Shown: positions 30,700 through 39,126 of the stretch, piece by piece
Numbering within the stretch: position 1 is the stretch's first letter
Layout of the letters: each line of letters begins with the position of its first letter
DNA from: Brevinematales bacterium
Lineage (GTDB): Bacteria; Spirochaetota; Brevinematia; Brevinematales; GWF1-51-8
Assembly: GCA_013177895.1 (NCBI GenBank)
Contig: JABLXV010000016.1
Coordinates: forward strand, 1 to 51,111
DNA: 51,111 nucleotides
Direction of reading: 5' to 3'
Program-made: the position numbers and the translations under genes
The notes under the pieces: model-generated
The model's database searches: none
Seen by the model: only the letters and a program-made list of their open reading frames with translations
Told to the model about the DNA's origin: nothing

Positions 30700-31770
30700 A
30701 TGCGGAATTTTAAGACGATTATTGTGACCGGCGGCGCGGGGTTTATCGGGTCGAATTTCATCCGTTACCTCTTCGAAAAGCCGGGATACGCCGGGAATGT
30801 GGTCAACCTCGATAAGCTGACCTACGCCGGGAATAAGATGTCGGTCGCGGACATAGAGAAACAGTACGGCGGTAAACGCTATTTCTTCGAACGCGCCGAT
30901 ATATGCGACTGGGACAGCGTGAGCGCGGTCATTACGAAGTACGGCGCGGACTGTATCGTGCACTTCGCGGCGGAATCGCATGTCGACCGTTCCATCCTCG
31001 GCCCCGCGGAGTTCGTGCGGACGAACCTGAACGGGACATTCACCCTGCTCGAGGTCGCGCGAAGCGTATGGAAAGACCGTACGGACGTGCTTTTCCACCA
31101 TGTATCCACCGACGAGGTGTACGGCTCGCTCGGCGATATCGGGTACTTTTTCGAGGATACGGCGTACGACCCCCGCAGTCCCTATTCCGCGTCCAAGGCG
31201 GGGAGCGACCATCTCGTGATGGCGTACCATCATACCTACGGCCTGCCCGTGACCCTCTCGAACTGCTCGAATAACTACGGCCCGTACCATTTCCCGGAGA
31301 AACTGATCCCGCTGATGATACTCAACATCTTCGAGGGGAAGCCTCTCCCGGTGTACGGCGACGGGATGAACGTGCGGGATTGGCTCTATGTGGGCGATCA
31401 TGTCTCCGCGATCTATAAAATAATCACTGACGGGATAATCGGCGATAAGTACAATATCGGCGGTGAGAACGAACGCCCCAATATCGATGTGGTGAACCTC
31501 CTATGCGAAATTGCCGCCGATAAAACCGGCAAACCGAAGGATTACTACAAGAATCTGATCACCTATGTGAAGGACCGCCCCGGGCACGACCGCCGTTACG
31601 CGATCAACTGCGATAAGCTGAAGAAACAGCTCGGATGGACGCAGGGTGTGACGTTCGACGAGGGCCTTGCGCTGACAGTCGAATGGTATCTGAATAACAA
31701 GGATTGGGTGGAATCGGTGCGGAGCGGCGAGTATATGAAATGGATCGATACGAACTACGACGACCGTTAA
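30700..31770 (+). CDS. rfbB: dTDP-glucose 4,6-dehydratase
   Basis: 356 residues, extended short-chain dehydrogenase. NAD-binding VTGGAGFIGSNFIRYL at the N-terminus, HFAAESHVDRSI, STDEVYGSL, catalytic YSASK (Tyr and Lys) and NNYGPYHFPEKLIP are all intact and typical of RfbB/RmlB. It converts dTDP-glucose to dTDP-4-keto-6-deoxyglucose for deoxysugar synthesis, such as rhamnose in surface glycans. rfbA, rfbC and rfbD are not in the window. It begins nine bases after the amidotransferase gene and may be cotranscribed with rsmG. Confidence 0.92.
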   Translation: MRNFKTIIVTGGAGFIGSNFIRYLFEKPGYAGNVVNLDKLTYAGNKMSVADIEKQYGGKRYFFERADICDWDSVSAVITKYGADCIVHFAAESHVDRSILGPAEFVRTNLNGTFTLLEVARSVWKDRTDVLFHHVSTDEVYGSLGDIGYFFEDTAYDPRSPYSASKAGSDHLVMAYHHTYGLPVTLSNCSNNYGPYHFPEKLIPLMILNIFEGKPLPVYGDGMNVRDWLYVGDHVSAIYKIITDGIIGDKYNIGGENERPNIDVVNLLCEIAADKTGKPKDYYKNLITYVKDRPGHDRRYAINCDKLKKQLGWTQGVTFDEGLALTVEWYLNNKDWVESVRSGEYMKWIDTNYDDR

Positions 31771-31929
31771 AAATGGATAAAACGGGTAAGAACAGTTTCA
31801 CTAATAAAGATTGCTTCGGCTATGGTTCGACATCCCGCTGAACGCGGGACAAGCGCTCACCATGACGCCCCGCAATGAGGGACGGGTATATAATATATAT
31901 GTGTATATTTTAAGTCCGTCGGGTAAAAG

Positions 31930-31958
31930 TTGTATGTTTCGACGCCCCCGTGTAGAAT
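31930..31958 (+). promoter_or_regulatory. Promoter of the nucleotide-sugar dehydrogenase gene
   Basis: TTGTAT (31930-31935), 17-base spacer, TAGAAT (31953-31958). Upstream, 31800-31890 is repeat-like sequence with a CCCGC-TGAAC-GCGGG hairpin. Confidence 0.55.
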
Positions 31959-31985
31959 ATATTATGTAAATAACGGAGTATAGAT

Positions 31986-33302
31986 ATGAATGGTGCAGCC
32001 GGTAAACTTCTGGAGAAATTCAATAAGCGCGAAGCGGTAATCGGGATATTCGGTCTCGGGTATGTCGGACTGCCACTCGCGGTCGTGTTCGCGAAGAAGA
32101 ATGTCCGCGTCATCGGGTTCGAGAAGAGCGAAAAGAAGGCCGATGCGGTGAACGAGGGGCGGAATTATATCGGCGATATCAAGCCCGAAGACCTGACCGC
32201 GGTTATCAAAAGCGGCGCACTGACCGCGACTACCGACTTCAAGCGTATCGGGGAATGCGACGCGATTATTATCTGCGTGCCGACCCCGCTCGACAAGTTT
32301 AAAAAGCCCGATATGAAGTATATCGAAAGCGCCTGTACCGATATCGGTAAATATATGAAGAAAGGGACGTTTATATCTCTCGAAAGCACCACCTATCCGA
32401 CCACGACCGAGCATTTTATGCGCCCGATCATAGAAAAAGAATCGAAGATGACGCTCGACGAGGATTTCTGGCTATGCTTCTCCGCGGAACGCGTCGACCC
32501 CGGTAATAAGAACTACCATACGGAAAATACCCCGAAAGTCGTCGGGGGGTTGGGCGAGACCGCGCAGGAGCTGGGGATGGCGATGTACGGTATCGCGATA
32601 CAGACCATTTTCCCGGTGAGTTCGCCGCGCGTCTCCGAGATGGTGAAGATTCTCGAAAACACCTATCGGTTGGTCAATATATCGCTCGTGAACGAGCTCG
32701 CGCTTCTCTGCGGGCAGATGGATATCAGCATATGGGAGGTGATCGAGGCCGCTAAGACCAAGCCCTACGGCTTCCAGGCGTTCTATCCCGGCCCCGGCAT
32801 CGGCGGGCATTGTATCCCCCTCGACCCGTTCTATCTCGAGTATATCGCGAAAAATTATAATTTCGACCTGACGATGATCCATACCGCCGGGCTGATCAAT
32901 AACCAGATGCCTCACCGGATGGCGGTCAAGATCAGTTTCGCGCTCAACCGGCATAAGAAACCCCTCAACGGCTCGAAAATCCTGTTCCTTGGTGCGGCGT
33001 ATAAACCGGATATCGACGACGAACGCGAATCTCCCGCGCTGATGGTGATCGATGAAATCGCGAAGAAGTTCGCGGACATCTCCTACTTCGACCCGTTTAT
33101 CCCGGAAGTGACGACCGAGCACGGCAGGCATTATAAAAGTATCCCCGCGCTGACGAAGGAAGCGCTCGCGGGCGCGGACTGTGTCGTCATCACTACCAAC
33201 CATAGCGCGTTCGACCCGGATTTCATCGTCGAGCATGCCCAACTGGTGGTCGATCTCCGCAACACGGTGAAAAAGCCCAGCCCGAAGGTGTATAAGCTAT
33301 AA
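31986..33302 (+). CDS. Nucleotide-sugar dehydrogenase (UDP-N-acetylglucosamine 6-dehydrogenase-like)
   Basis: 438 residues; GGAG seven bases before the ATG. UDP-glucose/UDP-GlcNAc dehydrogenase family: NAD motif VIGIFGLGYVGLPLA, ICVPTPLD, LESTTYPTTTEH, SAERVDPGNK, and the catalytic-Cys motif GPGIGGHCIPLDPFYL, then ...LGAAYKPDIDDERESPAL. The TTYPTTTE and SAERVDPG variants resemble WbpA/WecC more than Ugd, so the product is probably a UDP-N-acetylhexosaminuronic acid for surface polysaccharide. Specificity is not certain from sequence. A dispersed repeat follows the stop. Confidence 0.88.
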   Translation: MNGAAGKLLEKFNKREAVIGIFGLGYVGLPLAVVFAKKNVRVIGFEKSEKKADAVNEGRNYIGDIKPEDLTAVIKSGALTATTDFKRIGECDAIIICVPTPLDKFKKPDMKYIESACTDIGKYMKKGTFISLESTTYPTTTEHFMRPIIEKESKMTLDEDFWLCFSAERVDPGNKNYHTENTPKVVGGLGETAQELGMAMYGIAIQTIFPVSSPRVSEMVKILENTYRLVNISLVNELALLCGQMDISIWEVIEAAKTKPYGFQAFYPGPGIGGHCIPLDPFYLEYIAKNYNFDLTMIHTAGLINNQMPHRMAVKISFALNRHKKPLNGSKILFLGAAYKPDIDDERESPALMVIDEIAKKFADISYFDPFIPEVTTEHGRHYKSIPALTKEALAGADCVVITTNHSAFDPDFIVEHAQLVVDLRNTVKKPSPKVYKL

Positions 33303-33310
33303 TTTTTTCC

Positions 33311-33361
33311 GTCATTGCGATGCCGCGCTACAAAACTTATTGAAGCGCGGTAGAAGCAATC
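33311..33361 (+). repeat. Dispersed palindromic repeat, copy 5
   Basis: GTCATTGCGATGCCGCGCTA, loop, TTGAAGCGCGGTAGAAGCAATC. ATTGC/GCAAT and CCGCGCT/AGCGCGG pair. It lies between two convergent genes. Confidence 0.8.
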
Positions 33362-33378
33362 GATGTCAATCGGGCAGG

Positions 33379-33573
33379 TTATTTACCGGAATTATTCTTC
33401 TTGACAGCGGATTCGATCTTCCGCATGGGACACCCCTCCAACGTGCAGTACGGGCAGGACGCGCATTGCGAACCCTTGCTTTTCAGCCGTTTCAGGAACG
33501 GCCGGATGAGGATATAGACGGCCAGAAGTAAGACTACCGCCATCAGGATAATATCTACCACCGTCAGTTTCAT
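33379..33573 (-). CDS. FeoB-associated Cys-rich membrane protein
   Basis: 64 residues. One N-terminal membrane helix (about 6-24), a basic stretch and a Cys cluster (Cys37, 40, 43, 48 in CASCPYCTLEGC). It fits the small p12-like proteins that follow feoB in many bacteria and may bind iron or help assemble the transporter. GGGAGGG precedes the ATG, which is one base after the feoB stop. Confidence 0.85.
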   Translation of the reverse strand: MKLTVVDIILMAVVLLLAVYILIRPFLKRLKSKGSQCASCPYCTLEGCPMRKIESAVKKNNSGK

Positions 33574-33574
33574 T

Positions 33575-35860
33575 TTACCCTCCCAGCCCGAGAATCCGCC
33601 CGCCCTGATACACGATAAACGACGTCAGCCACGCCAGCAGGATTTGGTACAATATCGTGATGCCCGCCCATTTCCATTTTCCCAGCTCGTGAACCATCGA
33701 CGCGATAAAGGTGATGCACGGCACATACAGCAGGACGAACACGAGGAACGCGTATGCAGATAGGGGCGTGAACGCGTTATGAAGCGTAGCCGAAAGCTCG
33801 GTAGGCGGAGCCTCCTGCGCGGCGGATACGGTCACAATCCCGAAGATAGACAGCAGATTCGCCCCGGCGCCGCGTAACGCGGTCAGGAATCCCAGCCCGA
33901 TGCCGCCCAAGTCCTCTAAAAATGTAGGCGACGGCGCGAGGTTGGTATTGGTGAGCGGGGCGGCGAGGTTCGACGACGGGGTAATCCCGGTCACTATCGG
34001 TAATCCCGATATCGCGGAGTTCGACCCGTTGGAAACCTGCTCCATATAGATCGCGGTCATACTGCTGACGACGATTTCCTTCGCGCCTATCCCGGCGATC
34101 AGCGAGGCGGACGCCTGCCATGTCCCGAAGCCGAGCGGCTCGAACACGGGCGCGATGAACGCCCCGGCCTTCCCGAGGAAGGAATCCTTAGTACTGGTTA
34201 CGCCCCACGGCAGACGGGTCAGGAACCAGATGATGATGGTCAGCGCGAGGATGACGGTTCCCGCCTTAGTAACGAAATGCTTCACTTTATCCCATGTATG
34301 CACGAAAAGGTTCGATATCGACGGCATCCGGTACGGCGGGAGTTCCATAATAAACTCCTGCGTCTCGCCCTTGAAGAGGATTTTCCGCAGAAGCCAGCCC
34401 ATCCCGAACGCGGCGAGAATCCCGAGGAGATACAGCGACCAGATGACTGTTCCCGACATCGCGGCGGGGAAAAATATAGCCGCGAACAGGATATACACAG
34501 GGAGCCGCGCCGAGCAAGACATCAGCGGGGATATCATCGCGGTCAGTATCTTATCCTTGGGGTCTTCGAGGATACGGGTCGCGTACACGGAAGGCACGTT
34601 ACACCCGAAACCCAGTACGAGCGGAATAAACGACTTACCGTGCAAGCCCATCTTATGCATAATCCCGTCCATCAGGAACGCCGCGCGCGCCATATACCCG
34701 CTTCCCTCGAGGAATGTGATAAAGAACATCATAAAGAAGATCAGCGGTACGAACACGAGAATCCCGCCGACTCCCGAGATAATACCGTCCAGCACGAGCG
34801 AACGGAACCAGTCCGGCGCGGCGAACAGGTTCAGGATAGCGCCCATCCATCGGGTAAACGGACCTGTTACAATACTTTCGAGCCAGTAGACGAACGGATT
34901 CCCGATGTCGAAGGTGAGCTTGAACATCACCCACATGGAGAACAGGAAGATAGGAATGCCCGCGAAACGGTTGAGCGCGATACGGTCGATACGGTCGGTG
35001 AGCTCGGTACGCCCGCCGGGAGGACGTTTCAGCGCGAGATGGGTCAGCCCGTTCGCCTGCGCGAACCGTTCGTCGTCCATCAGCGCGGATAAATCACTCC
35101 CGTGCGCGGTCTGGAGATGCACGAGCGAGTCGCCTGTCAGGTATTCGACTGAGGCCACACCCGATTTTTCAATAAAATACCCGTCGTTCTCGAGGAGGCG
35201 TACCGCGCTCCATCGCACGGGATATTTTAAAAGCGGGCTGCCGCCGGGCGATTTCAGCGCGTTATCGATACTGCATTGTATTCCGCGGATCGCGTTCTCG
35301 ATATCGATATTATAATTGAATAATGCGGGATTGACGGGGATAGTATTACCGGACACCCCCGCGATCGTCTTCAGGAGGGTATCGATCCCGGATTTCCTGA
35401 CCGCAGACGTGCGGACTACCTTCACGCCGAGGTTCTTCTCGATTATATCCGTATCGATGACATAACCCTTCTGCCCGGCCTCGTCGGACATATTCAGCGC
35501 GACCACTATGGGTATACCGAGCTCGAGGAGGTGCAGGGTCAGGATGAGATTGCGTTCGAGGTTGGTGGAGTCGACGACATTGAGGATGATATCGGGGGGC
35601 GATTCGGTCAGGAAATCGACCGCGACCTTCTCGTCGTCGGTGTACGGGTGGAGGCTGTACGAACCGGGGAGGTCGATAAATACGAACTCGACGCCCATAT
35701 AATCGATACGCGCCTCTTTCTTTTCTACAGTTACGCCCGGCCAGTTTCCGACATAGAGCTTCGACCCGGCGATAGCGTTGATCAGCGTGGATTTCCCGCA
35801 GTTGGGGTTTCCAGCGACCGCGATAGTCAGCGACTTGCGGTCAGGATTTTTTGCCGTCAT
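33575..35860 (-). CDS. feoB: Ferrous iron transport protein B
   Basis: 761 residues from ATG 35860 (GGAGG six bases upstream; an in-frame GTG at 35878 lies before that site). It imports Fe2+ across the inner membrane. N-terminal G-protein domain: GNPNCGKST (17-25), FIDLPGSYSL, ALNMSDE and a switch region; then the GDI-like helical part and the membrane domain with two Gate motifs (GSGYMARAAFLMDGIM; CSARLPVYI) typical of FeoB. A Ser/Asn/Pro-rich loop (about residues 620-655) between membrane helices is longer than usual. It overlaps feoA by 20 bases and is followed by a p12-like gene. Confidence 0.95.
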   Translation of the reverse strand: MTAKNPDRKSLTIAVAGNPNCGKSTLINAIAGSKLYVGNWPGVTVEKKEARIDYMGVEFVFIDLPGSYSLHPYTDDEKVAVDFLTESPPDIILNVVDSTNLERNLILTLHLLELGIPIVVALNMSDEAGQKGYVIDTDIIEKNLGVKVVRTSAVRKSGIDTLLKTIAGVSGNTIPVNPALFNYNIDIENAIRGIQCSIDNALKSPGGSPLLKYPVRWSAVRLLENDGYFIEKSGVASVEYLTGDSLVHLQTAHGSDLSALMDDERFAQANGLTHLALKRPPGGRTELTDRIDRIALNRFAGIPIFLFSMWVMFKLTFDIGNPFVYWLESIVTGPFTRWMGAILNLFAAPDWFRSLVLDGIISGVGGILVFVPLIFFMMFFITFLEGSGYMARAAFLMDGIMHKMGLHGKSFIPLVLGFGCNVPSVYATRILEDPKDKILTAMISPLMSCSARLPVYILFAAIFFPAAMSGTVIWSLYLLGILAAFGMGWLLRKILFKGETQEFIMELPPYRMPSISNLFVHTWDKVKHFVTKAGTVILALTIIIWFLTRLPWGVTSTKDSFLGKAGAFIAPVFEPLGFGTWQASASLIAGIGAKEIVVSSMTAIYMEQVSNGSNSAISGLPIVTGITPSSNLAAPLTNTNLAPSPTFLEDLGGIGLGFLTALRGAGANLLSIFGIVTVSAAQEAPPTELSATLHNAFTPLSAYAFLVFVLLYVPCITFIASMVHELGKWKWAGITILYQILLAWLTSFIVYQGGRILGLGG

Positions 35861-36164
35861 TCCCGTCCTCCATATCACGCACGAGAATTTTCCGCGCGAT
35901 ACCCCGCCCGATCGCGAGCCTGCTCCCGTCGACCATAACCAGTATCGGGCCGAATCCCTGATTGGACAGCATTTCCACTTCCTTCCCGATACGCAGACCC
36001 ATCGTCTCGAGACGGTGCACTCCTCCCTCCCATCCTAATCCGCCATGCCAGTGCCCGTGCCCCTCGTGAGGGGTGTCGTTATGATGGAGGGAGGAATGAT
36101 GTTTGTGGTCTATCGATGCAATAATGACTTTTTCGCCGTTTTTTACGCTTTCCAGATCGTCCAT
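35841..36164 (-). CDS. feoA: FeoA-like protein with His-rich insertion
   Basis: 107 residues from ATG 36164, with GAGG six bases upstream. The SH3-like FeoA fold is visible: GEKVIIASIDH at the start, then RLETMGLRIGKEVEML and ILVMVDGSRLAIGRGIARKILV. Between strand 1 and the LETMGLR block a 21-residue segment has nine histidines (20, 22, 23, 27, 28, 33, 36, 38, 40), absent from ordinary FeoA, which is about 75-85 residues long. The insertion could bind Fe2+ or another metal. It is the first gene of the operon and overlaps feoB by 20 bases. Confidence 0.88.
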   Translation of the reverse strand: MDDLESVKNGEKVIIASIDHKHHSSLHHNDTPHEGHGHWHGGLGWEGGVHRLETMGLRIGKEVEMLSNQGFGPILVMVDGSRLAIGRGIARKILVRDMEDGNDGKKS

Positions 36165-36178
36165 AGAACACCTCAATA

Positions 36179-36192
36179 TTAGTCTTGTCTAA
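36179..36192. promoter_or_regulatory. Candidate iron-dependent operator for feoAB
   Basis: TTAG-6-CTAA dyad (TTAGTCTTGTCTAA) located just downstream of the -10 box, where a repressor would block transcription. The TTAG...CTAA half sites are like those of DtxR/IdeR/MntR-type metalloregulators. The regulator is not in the window. Confidence 0.4.
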
Positions 36193-36202
36193 CTTTATTA
36201 GT

Positions 36203-36231
36203 AATATATAATATTTTTTAGGGTTTGTCAA
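36203..36231 (-). promoter_or_regulatory. Promoter of feoA-feoB-p12
   Basis: On the minus strand TTGACA (36231-36226), 17-base spacer, TATATT (36208-36203). Confidence 0.75.
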
Positions 36232-36257
36232 GAGGTTTGAGGGAGAAATTGTAAGAA

Positions 36258-37562
36258 TTATTTTACGGATAACGGCGCGGTGAATTTATTGTAGTCGTAG
36301 CCGAGTTTCTGGAAGCTGATTTTAGTCTCGGTCTCGATACGTTTCATCAGCGCGATCTGTTTCGCCTTCCAGACTGCCTCCGGGGACGCGCCGCCTAAAA
36401 TCTCTACCAACCCCATATACGCGGGGTCCCATGCCCAAGACATCTCCGGGTTATTCGGCATCGATATGGCCTTGCCGGCGGCGGTCTTGAAAATCTGCGC
36501 GATAGGGTCGCCCGATACCTCGGAATAGGCATACGCCCCTTTGTTCGCGGGGGTCTGTTTGCCTATCTTCGCGAAGTAACGCCCCATCGCGGCGCTCGTG
36601 AAGTACTTGATGACCTCGGCGGACGCGGCCTGATCCTTGGTGCATGACGCCATATAGAATCCCTCGACGGTCAGAAACGGGACGGCTTGCGTGTCGATCT
36701 CGTCAATAACCGGGAGCTCGGCCACCCCGTAATCGATATTGCCCGCGATCGCTCCCCGGAACCATTGCCCGGAGATCGCGAAAAGGGTCTTGTTCATATT
36801 GAACGAGTTGAGTATCTCGGCCTCGTCCGCGTCGTGGATTTTTCCGGCTTGGATGAGGTTATACACGAACTTCGCCGAGGTAATCATCGGCTGGGAGTAC
36901 AGCAAGGGTAAAAATATCGGGAAACCTTTCTTGTTCACGCCGATTTTACGGAAGAACGACCCTCCCCACGCCTGTAACCACATGGAATGGTAATAGATAT
37001 TCCCCGCGGCATAGGAAAGCCCCCATACGCCGTCGGCGGGTTTCTGGAATTTCTGCGCGATAGCGAGGAGTTCACTGAGCATTTTCGGCGGGTTAGCGAT
37101 AAACCGTTTATTATAGAACAACGCGATATTCTTGAACGACGCGGGGAGCGCCCATAACGCGCCGTCATACATATAGTTGAAGGCTTTGATGGTGTTCGCG
37201 AAGTACTGGTCGATGATAGAACTGTCGATAAAGCTCTCGATAGGCAGGATCAGTTGGCGTTCCGCCCAGTCCCCGACCGCGTCGTGAGGGAAAATGAACA
37301 CGTCCGGGCCCTCCTCGCCGCCCTGCCCGTTATTTACCGACGATATGACCGTCCGCAGTTTGTCGTTGATCGCGTCGAACGGCACCGGGAGGAGCTTGAC
37401 CTGTATCTCGGTATGCGACAGGTTGAACATTTCGGCGACTTTAATGATGGCCTCTGCCTCCGCCGCCCGGTACGCATGCCACAGATTGATGACGACCAGC
37501 TTCGGGAAGAGATACCCGACGGATAAAAAGATAAATGCGGCGGTAAGTACTATTTTTTTCAT
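36258..37562 (-). CDS. Extracellular solute-binding protein (ABC sugar type)
   Basis: 434 residues with a signal peptide (MKKIVLTAAFIFLSVGYLF). The family-1 binding-protein pattern is visible: VVINLWHAYRAAEAEAI after the signal, GPDVFIFPHDAVGDWAE, ALPASFKNIALFYNK, ANPPKMLSEL, and a C-terminal MSWAWDPAYMGLVEIL. It should deliver a sugar or similar solute to an ABC permease, but no permease or ATPase gene is adjacent. Its ATG overlaps the stop of the upstream HEPN-like gene (ATGA), so the two are translationally linked. Confidence 0.82.
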   Translation of the reverse strand: MKKIVLTAAFIFLSVGYLFPKLVVINLWHAYRAAEAEAIIKVAEMFNLSHTEIQVKLLPVPFDAINDKLRTVISSVNNGQGGEEGPDVFIFPHDAVGDWAERQLILPIESFIDSSIIDQYFANTIKAFNYMYDGALWALPASFKNIALFYNKRFIANPPKMLSELLAIAQKFQKPADGVWGLSYAAGNIYYHSMWLQAWGGSFFRKIGVNKKGFPIFLPLLYSQPMITSAKFVYNLIQAGKIHDADEAEILNSFNMNKTLFAISGQWFRGAIAGNIDYGVAELPVIDEIDTQAVPFLTVEGFYMASCTKDQAASAEVIKYFTSAAMGRYFAKIGKQTPANKGAYAYSEVSGDPIAQIFKTAAGKAISMPNNPEMSWAWDPAYMGLVEILGGASPEAVWKAKQIALMKRIETETKISFQKLGYDYNKFTAPLSVK

Positions 37563-38077
37563 TTATCTCCCTCTATCCGGTATTTTTGCAGTGCGTCGCC
37601 GATAAAGCGGTAAAGTTCTTCCATAGCGTCAGGCGACACGGGGTAATCGGTAAATACCCTGGCCGGGCCGGCGATATATTTCCGGTCGGGATGGGCGTAA
37701 TGACGGTCGCGGATTGCCTGGAGATTCTCCCTTAACGGGGCATACGCCTCGAAACGGGCGCGGTCGGAGGCGATTATTTCACCGATACCTGCATCGGCGA
37801 ATAAGTGCGGGTGGTTTTCGGCGAATTTCAGGAGTTTATCGAACGATACCGCGTCCTTATGGGGGTCGGTCAGACGGATGAGGGAGAGCATCGCCGCGTC
37901 GAATTGCGCCCGCGTGTTCAGACTGTCGAACGGGGGCGGGACTGGGTCGCCGGGGAAGCATCCGTTCTTCCATATCATCAGGTGGCCGTATCCTGCGGAG
38001 TACTCCCGGAGGAGAAACTCCCTCAGGATATGGAATTCCGCGCGCAGTTTCGCGCGCTTGGCTTTACTGTCGGGCAT
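37559..38077 (-). CDS. HEPN-like protein, possibly AbiU2-type
   Basis: 172 residues from ATG 38077; a TTG at 38089 in the same frame is an alternative. All-helical, cytoplasmic. The segment LRENLQAIRDRHYAHPDRKY contains an R-x5-H motif of the kind used by HEPN domains (RDRHYAH), and the layout resembles AbiU2-like proteins of toxin or abortive-infection loci. HEPN domains often are RNases or bind nucleotides, but an active site is not proven here. Base composition is like the chromosome, unlike the AT-rich darT-darG just upstream. It starts eight bases after darG and overlaps the binding-protein gene downstream. Confidence 0.55.
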   Translation of the reverse strand: MPDSKAKRAKLRAEFHILREFLLREYSAGYGHLMIWKNGCFPGDPVPPPFDSLNTRAQFDAAMLSLIRLTDPHKDAVSFDKLLKFAENHPHLFADAGIGEIIASDRARFEAYAPLRENLQAIRDRHYAHPDRKYIAGPARVFTDYPVSPDAMEELYRFIGDALQKYRIEGDK

Positions 38078-38085
38078 ATAACCTA

Positions 38086-39117
38086 TCAAATAAACTGATT
38101 GTTTTTTAACGTATTAAATGCTTTGGTAATATGGCGTTCATTGAATAATATTTTTTTTCTGGTACTCCATTGTGAAATTGCGGTTTTTATCGTATTTAAT
38201 TCATGGATATTTTCATGTACATATAACCAATGCACGGTTGAAAGCAATTCTAATCCGTAAGGTGTTTCATATCCTTCGATCAGACTCTTTACCTTTAAAG
38301 TATTGTGATAAATTTTTTGATTCATTTGTATCGAAGAAAGGATATTAGGAATATTTCTCTCAAGTATTGAAATATTTGTATTTTCAGTCCGGTCCCCAAA
38401 TCCCGTTAAATAATGGCCTTCCATAGATTCTAAAAGATGATTGAGATTATTTGCATAAGGTCCATATTTTCCTTTCGTATACTGTAATTTTAAATTTTCT
38501 CCGGTTTCTTGGAGAAAATACAATAGTTTTTGTATTTCGAGCTTTGTTAATCCATACCCGGGATATTTATAGATTTTTATTAGATATATTAAAGCAGTTT
38601 TAATTGGGGTAAGATCGGGTTTTTTTGTCGAAATCGGAATATCTTTAGCTTTGGGAGAATGTGAAGGTTCGTAAATTAGAATATCGATTTTATCGTTTAA
38701 TAATGAAAGTTTTTCAAGCATCAATTCTTTCACTTCATTCCAGTTTAAGCCGCCATTTCCACATCCTAACGGTGGAATAGTTATCGATTTTATATTATTT
38801 TTTTCAATCACCTGAATAAGATCATCCAATCCTGTCTTAATATATTCAATTTTAGAAGGATGTATCCAATTTATTTTTGTTGGAAAGTTTATAATGTACT
38901 GGGGTTGAAAAAGATTATTACTATGAAAAACGAACATTTTCCCAATTTCCACTTCTTTTTTATCACATGCGGATTTATATTGACTATAGTTTTCAGGAAA
39001 AGCCTGCTTGAATTGTAGCGCGATTCCTTTCCCCATAACTCCCAGACAGTTTACTGTATTTACAAGCGCATCGGTTTTTTCGTCGAGTAAATTTCCGTTT
39101 TTTTTAAATGTTATCAT
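38086..39117 (-). CDS. darG: DarG-like macrodomain antitoxin
   Basis: 343 residues. N-terminal macrodomain (1 to about 155): DALVNTVNCLGVMGKGIALQFKQAFP (in pieces: VNCLGVMGKGIALQF) and TIPPLGCGNGGLNW, which bind ADP-ribose and remove it from thymidine in single-stranded DNA. The C-terminal half (about 175-343), including ALIYLIKIYKYPGYGLTKLE, matches the DarG extension that neutralises the toxin. It lies nine bases after darT. AT content is visibly far higher than in flanking genes, suggesting recent transfer. Confidence 0.9.
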   Translation of the reverse strand: MITFKKNGNLLDEKTDALVNTVNCLGVMGKGIALQFKQAFPENYSQYKSACDKKEVEIGKMFVFHSNNLFQPQYIINFPTKINWIHPSKIEYIKTGLDDLIQVIEKNNIKSITIPPLGCGNGGLNWNEVKELMLEKLSLLNDKIDILIYEPSHSPKAKDIPISTKKPDLTPIKTALIYLIKIYKYPGYGLTKLEIQKLLYFLQETGENLKLQYTKGKYGPYANNLNHLLESMEGHYLTGFGDRTENTNISILERNIPNILSSIQMNQKIYHNTLKVKSLIEGYETPYGLELLSTVHWLYVHENIHELNTIKTAISQWSTRKKILFNERHITKAFNTLKNNQFI

Positions 39118-39126
39118 TCTTTTATC

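Noticed and set aside
36258-37562. Part of a complete ABC sugar transporter operon
   Set aside because: No permease or ATPase gene is next to the binding protein on either side; the neighbours are feoA and a HEPN-like gene.
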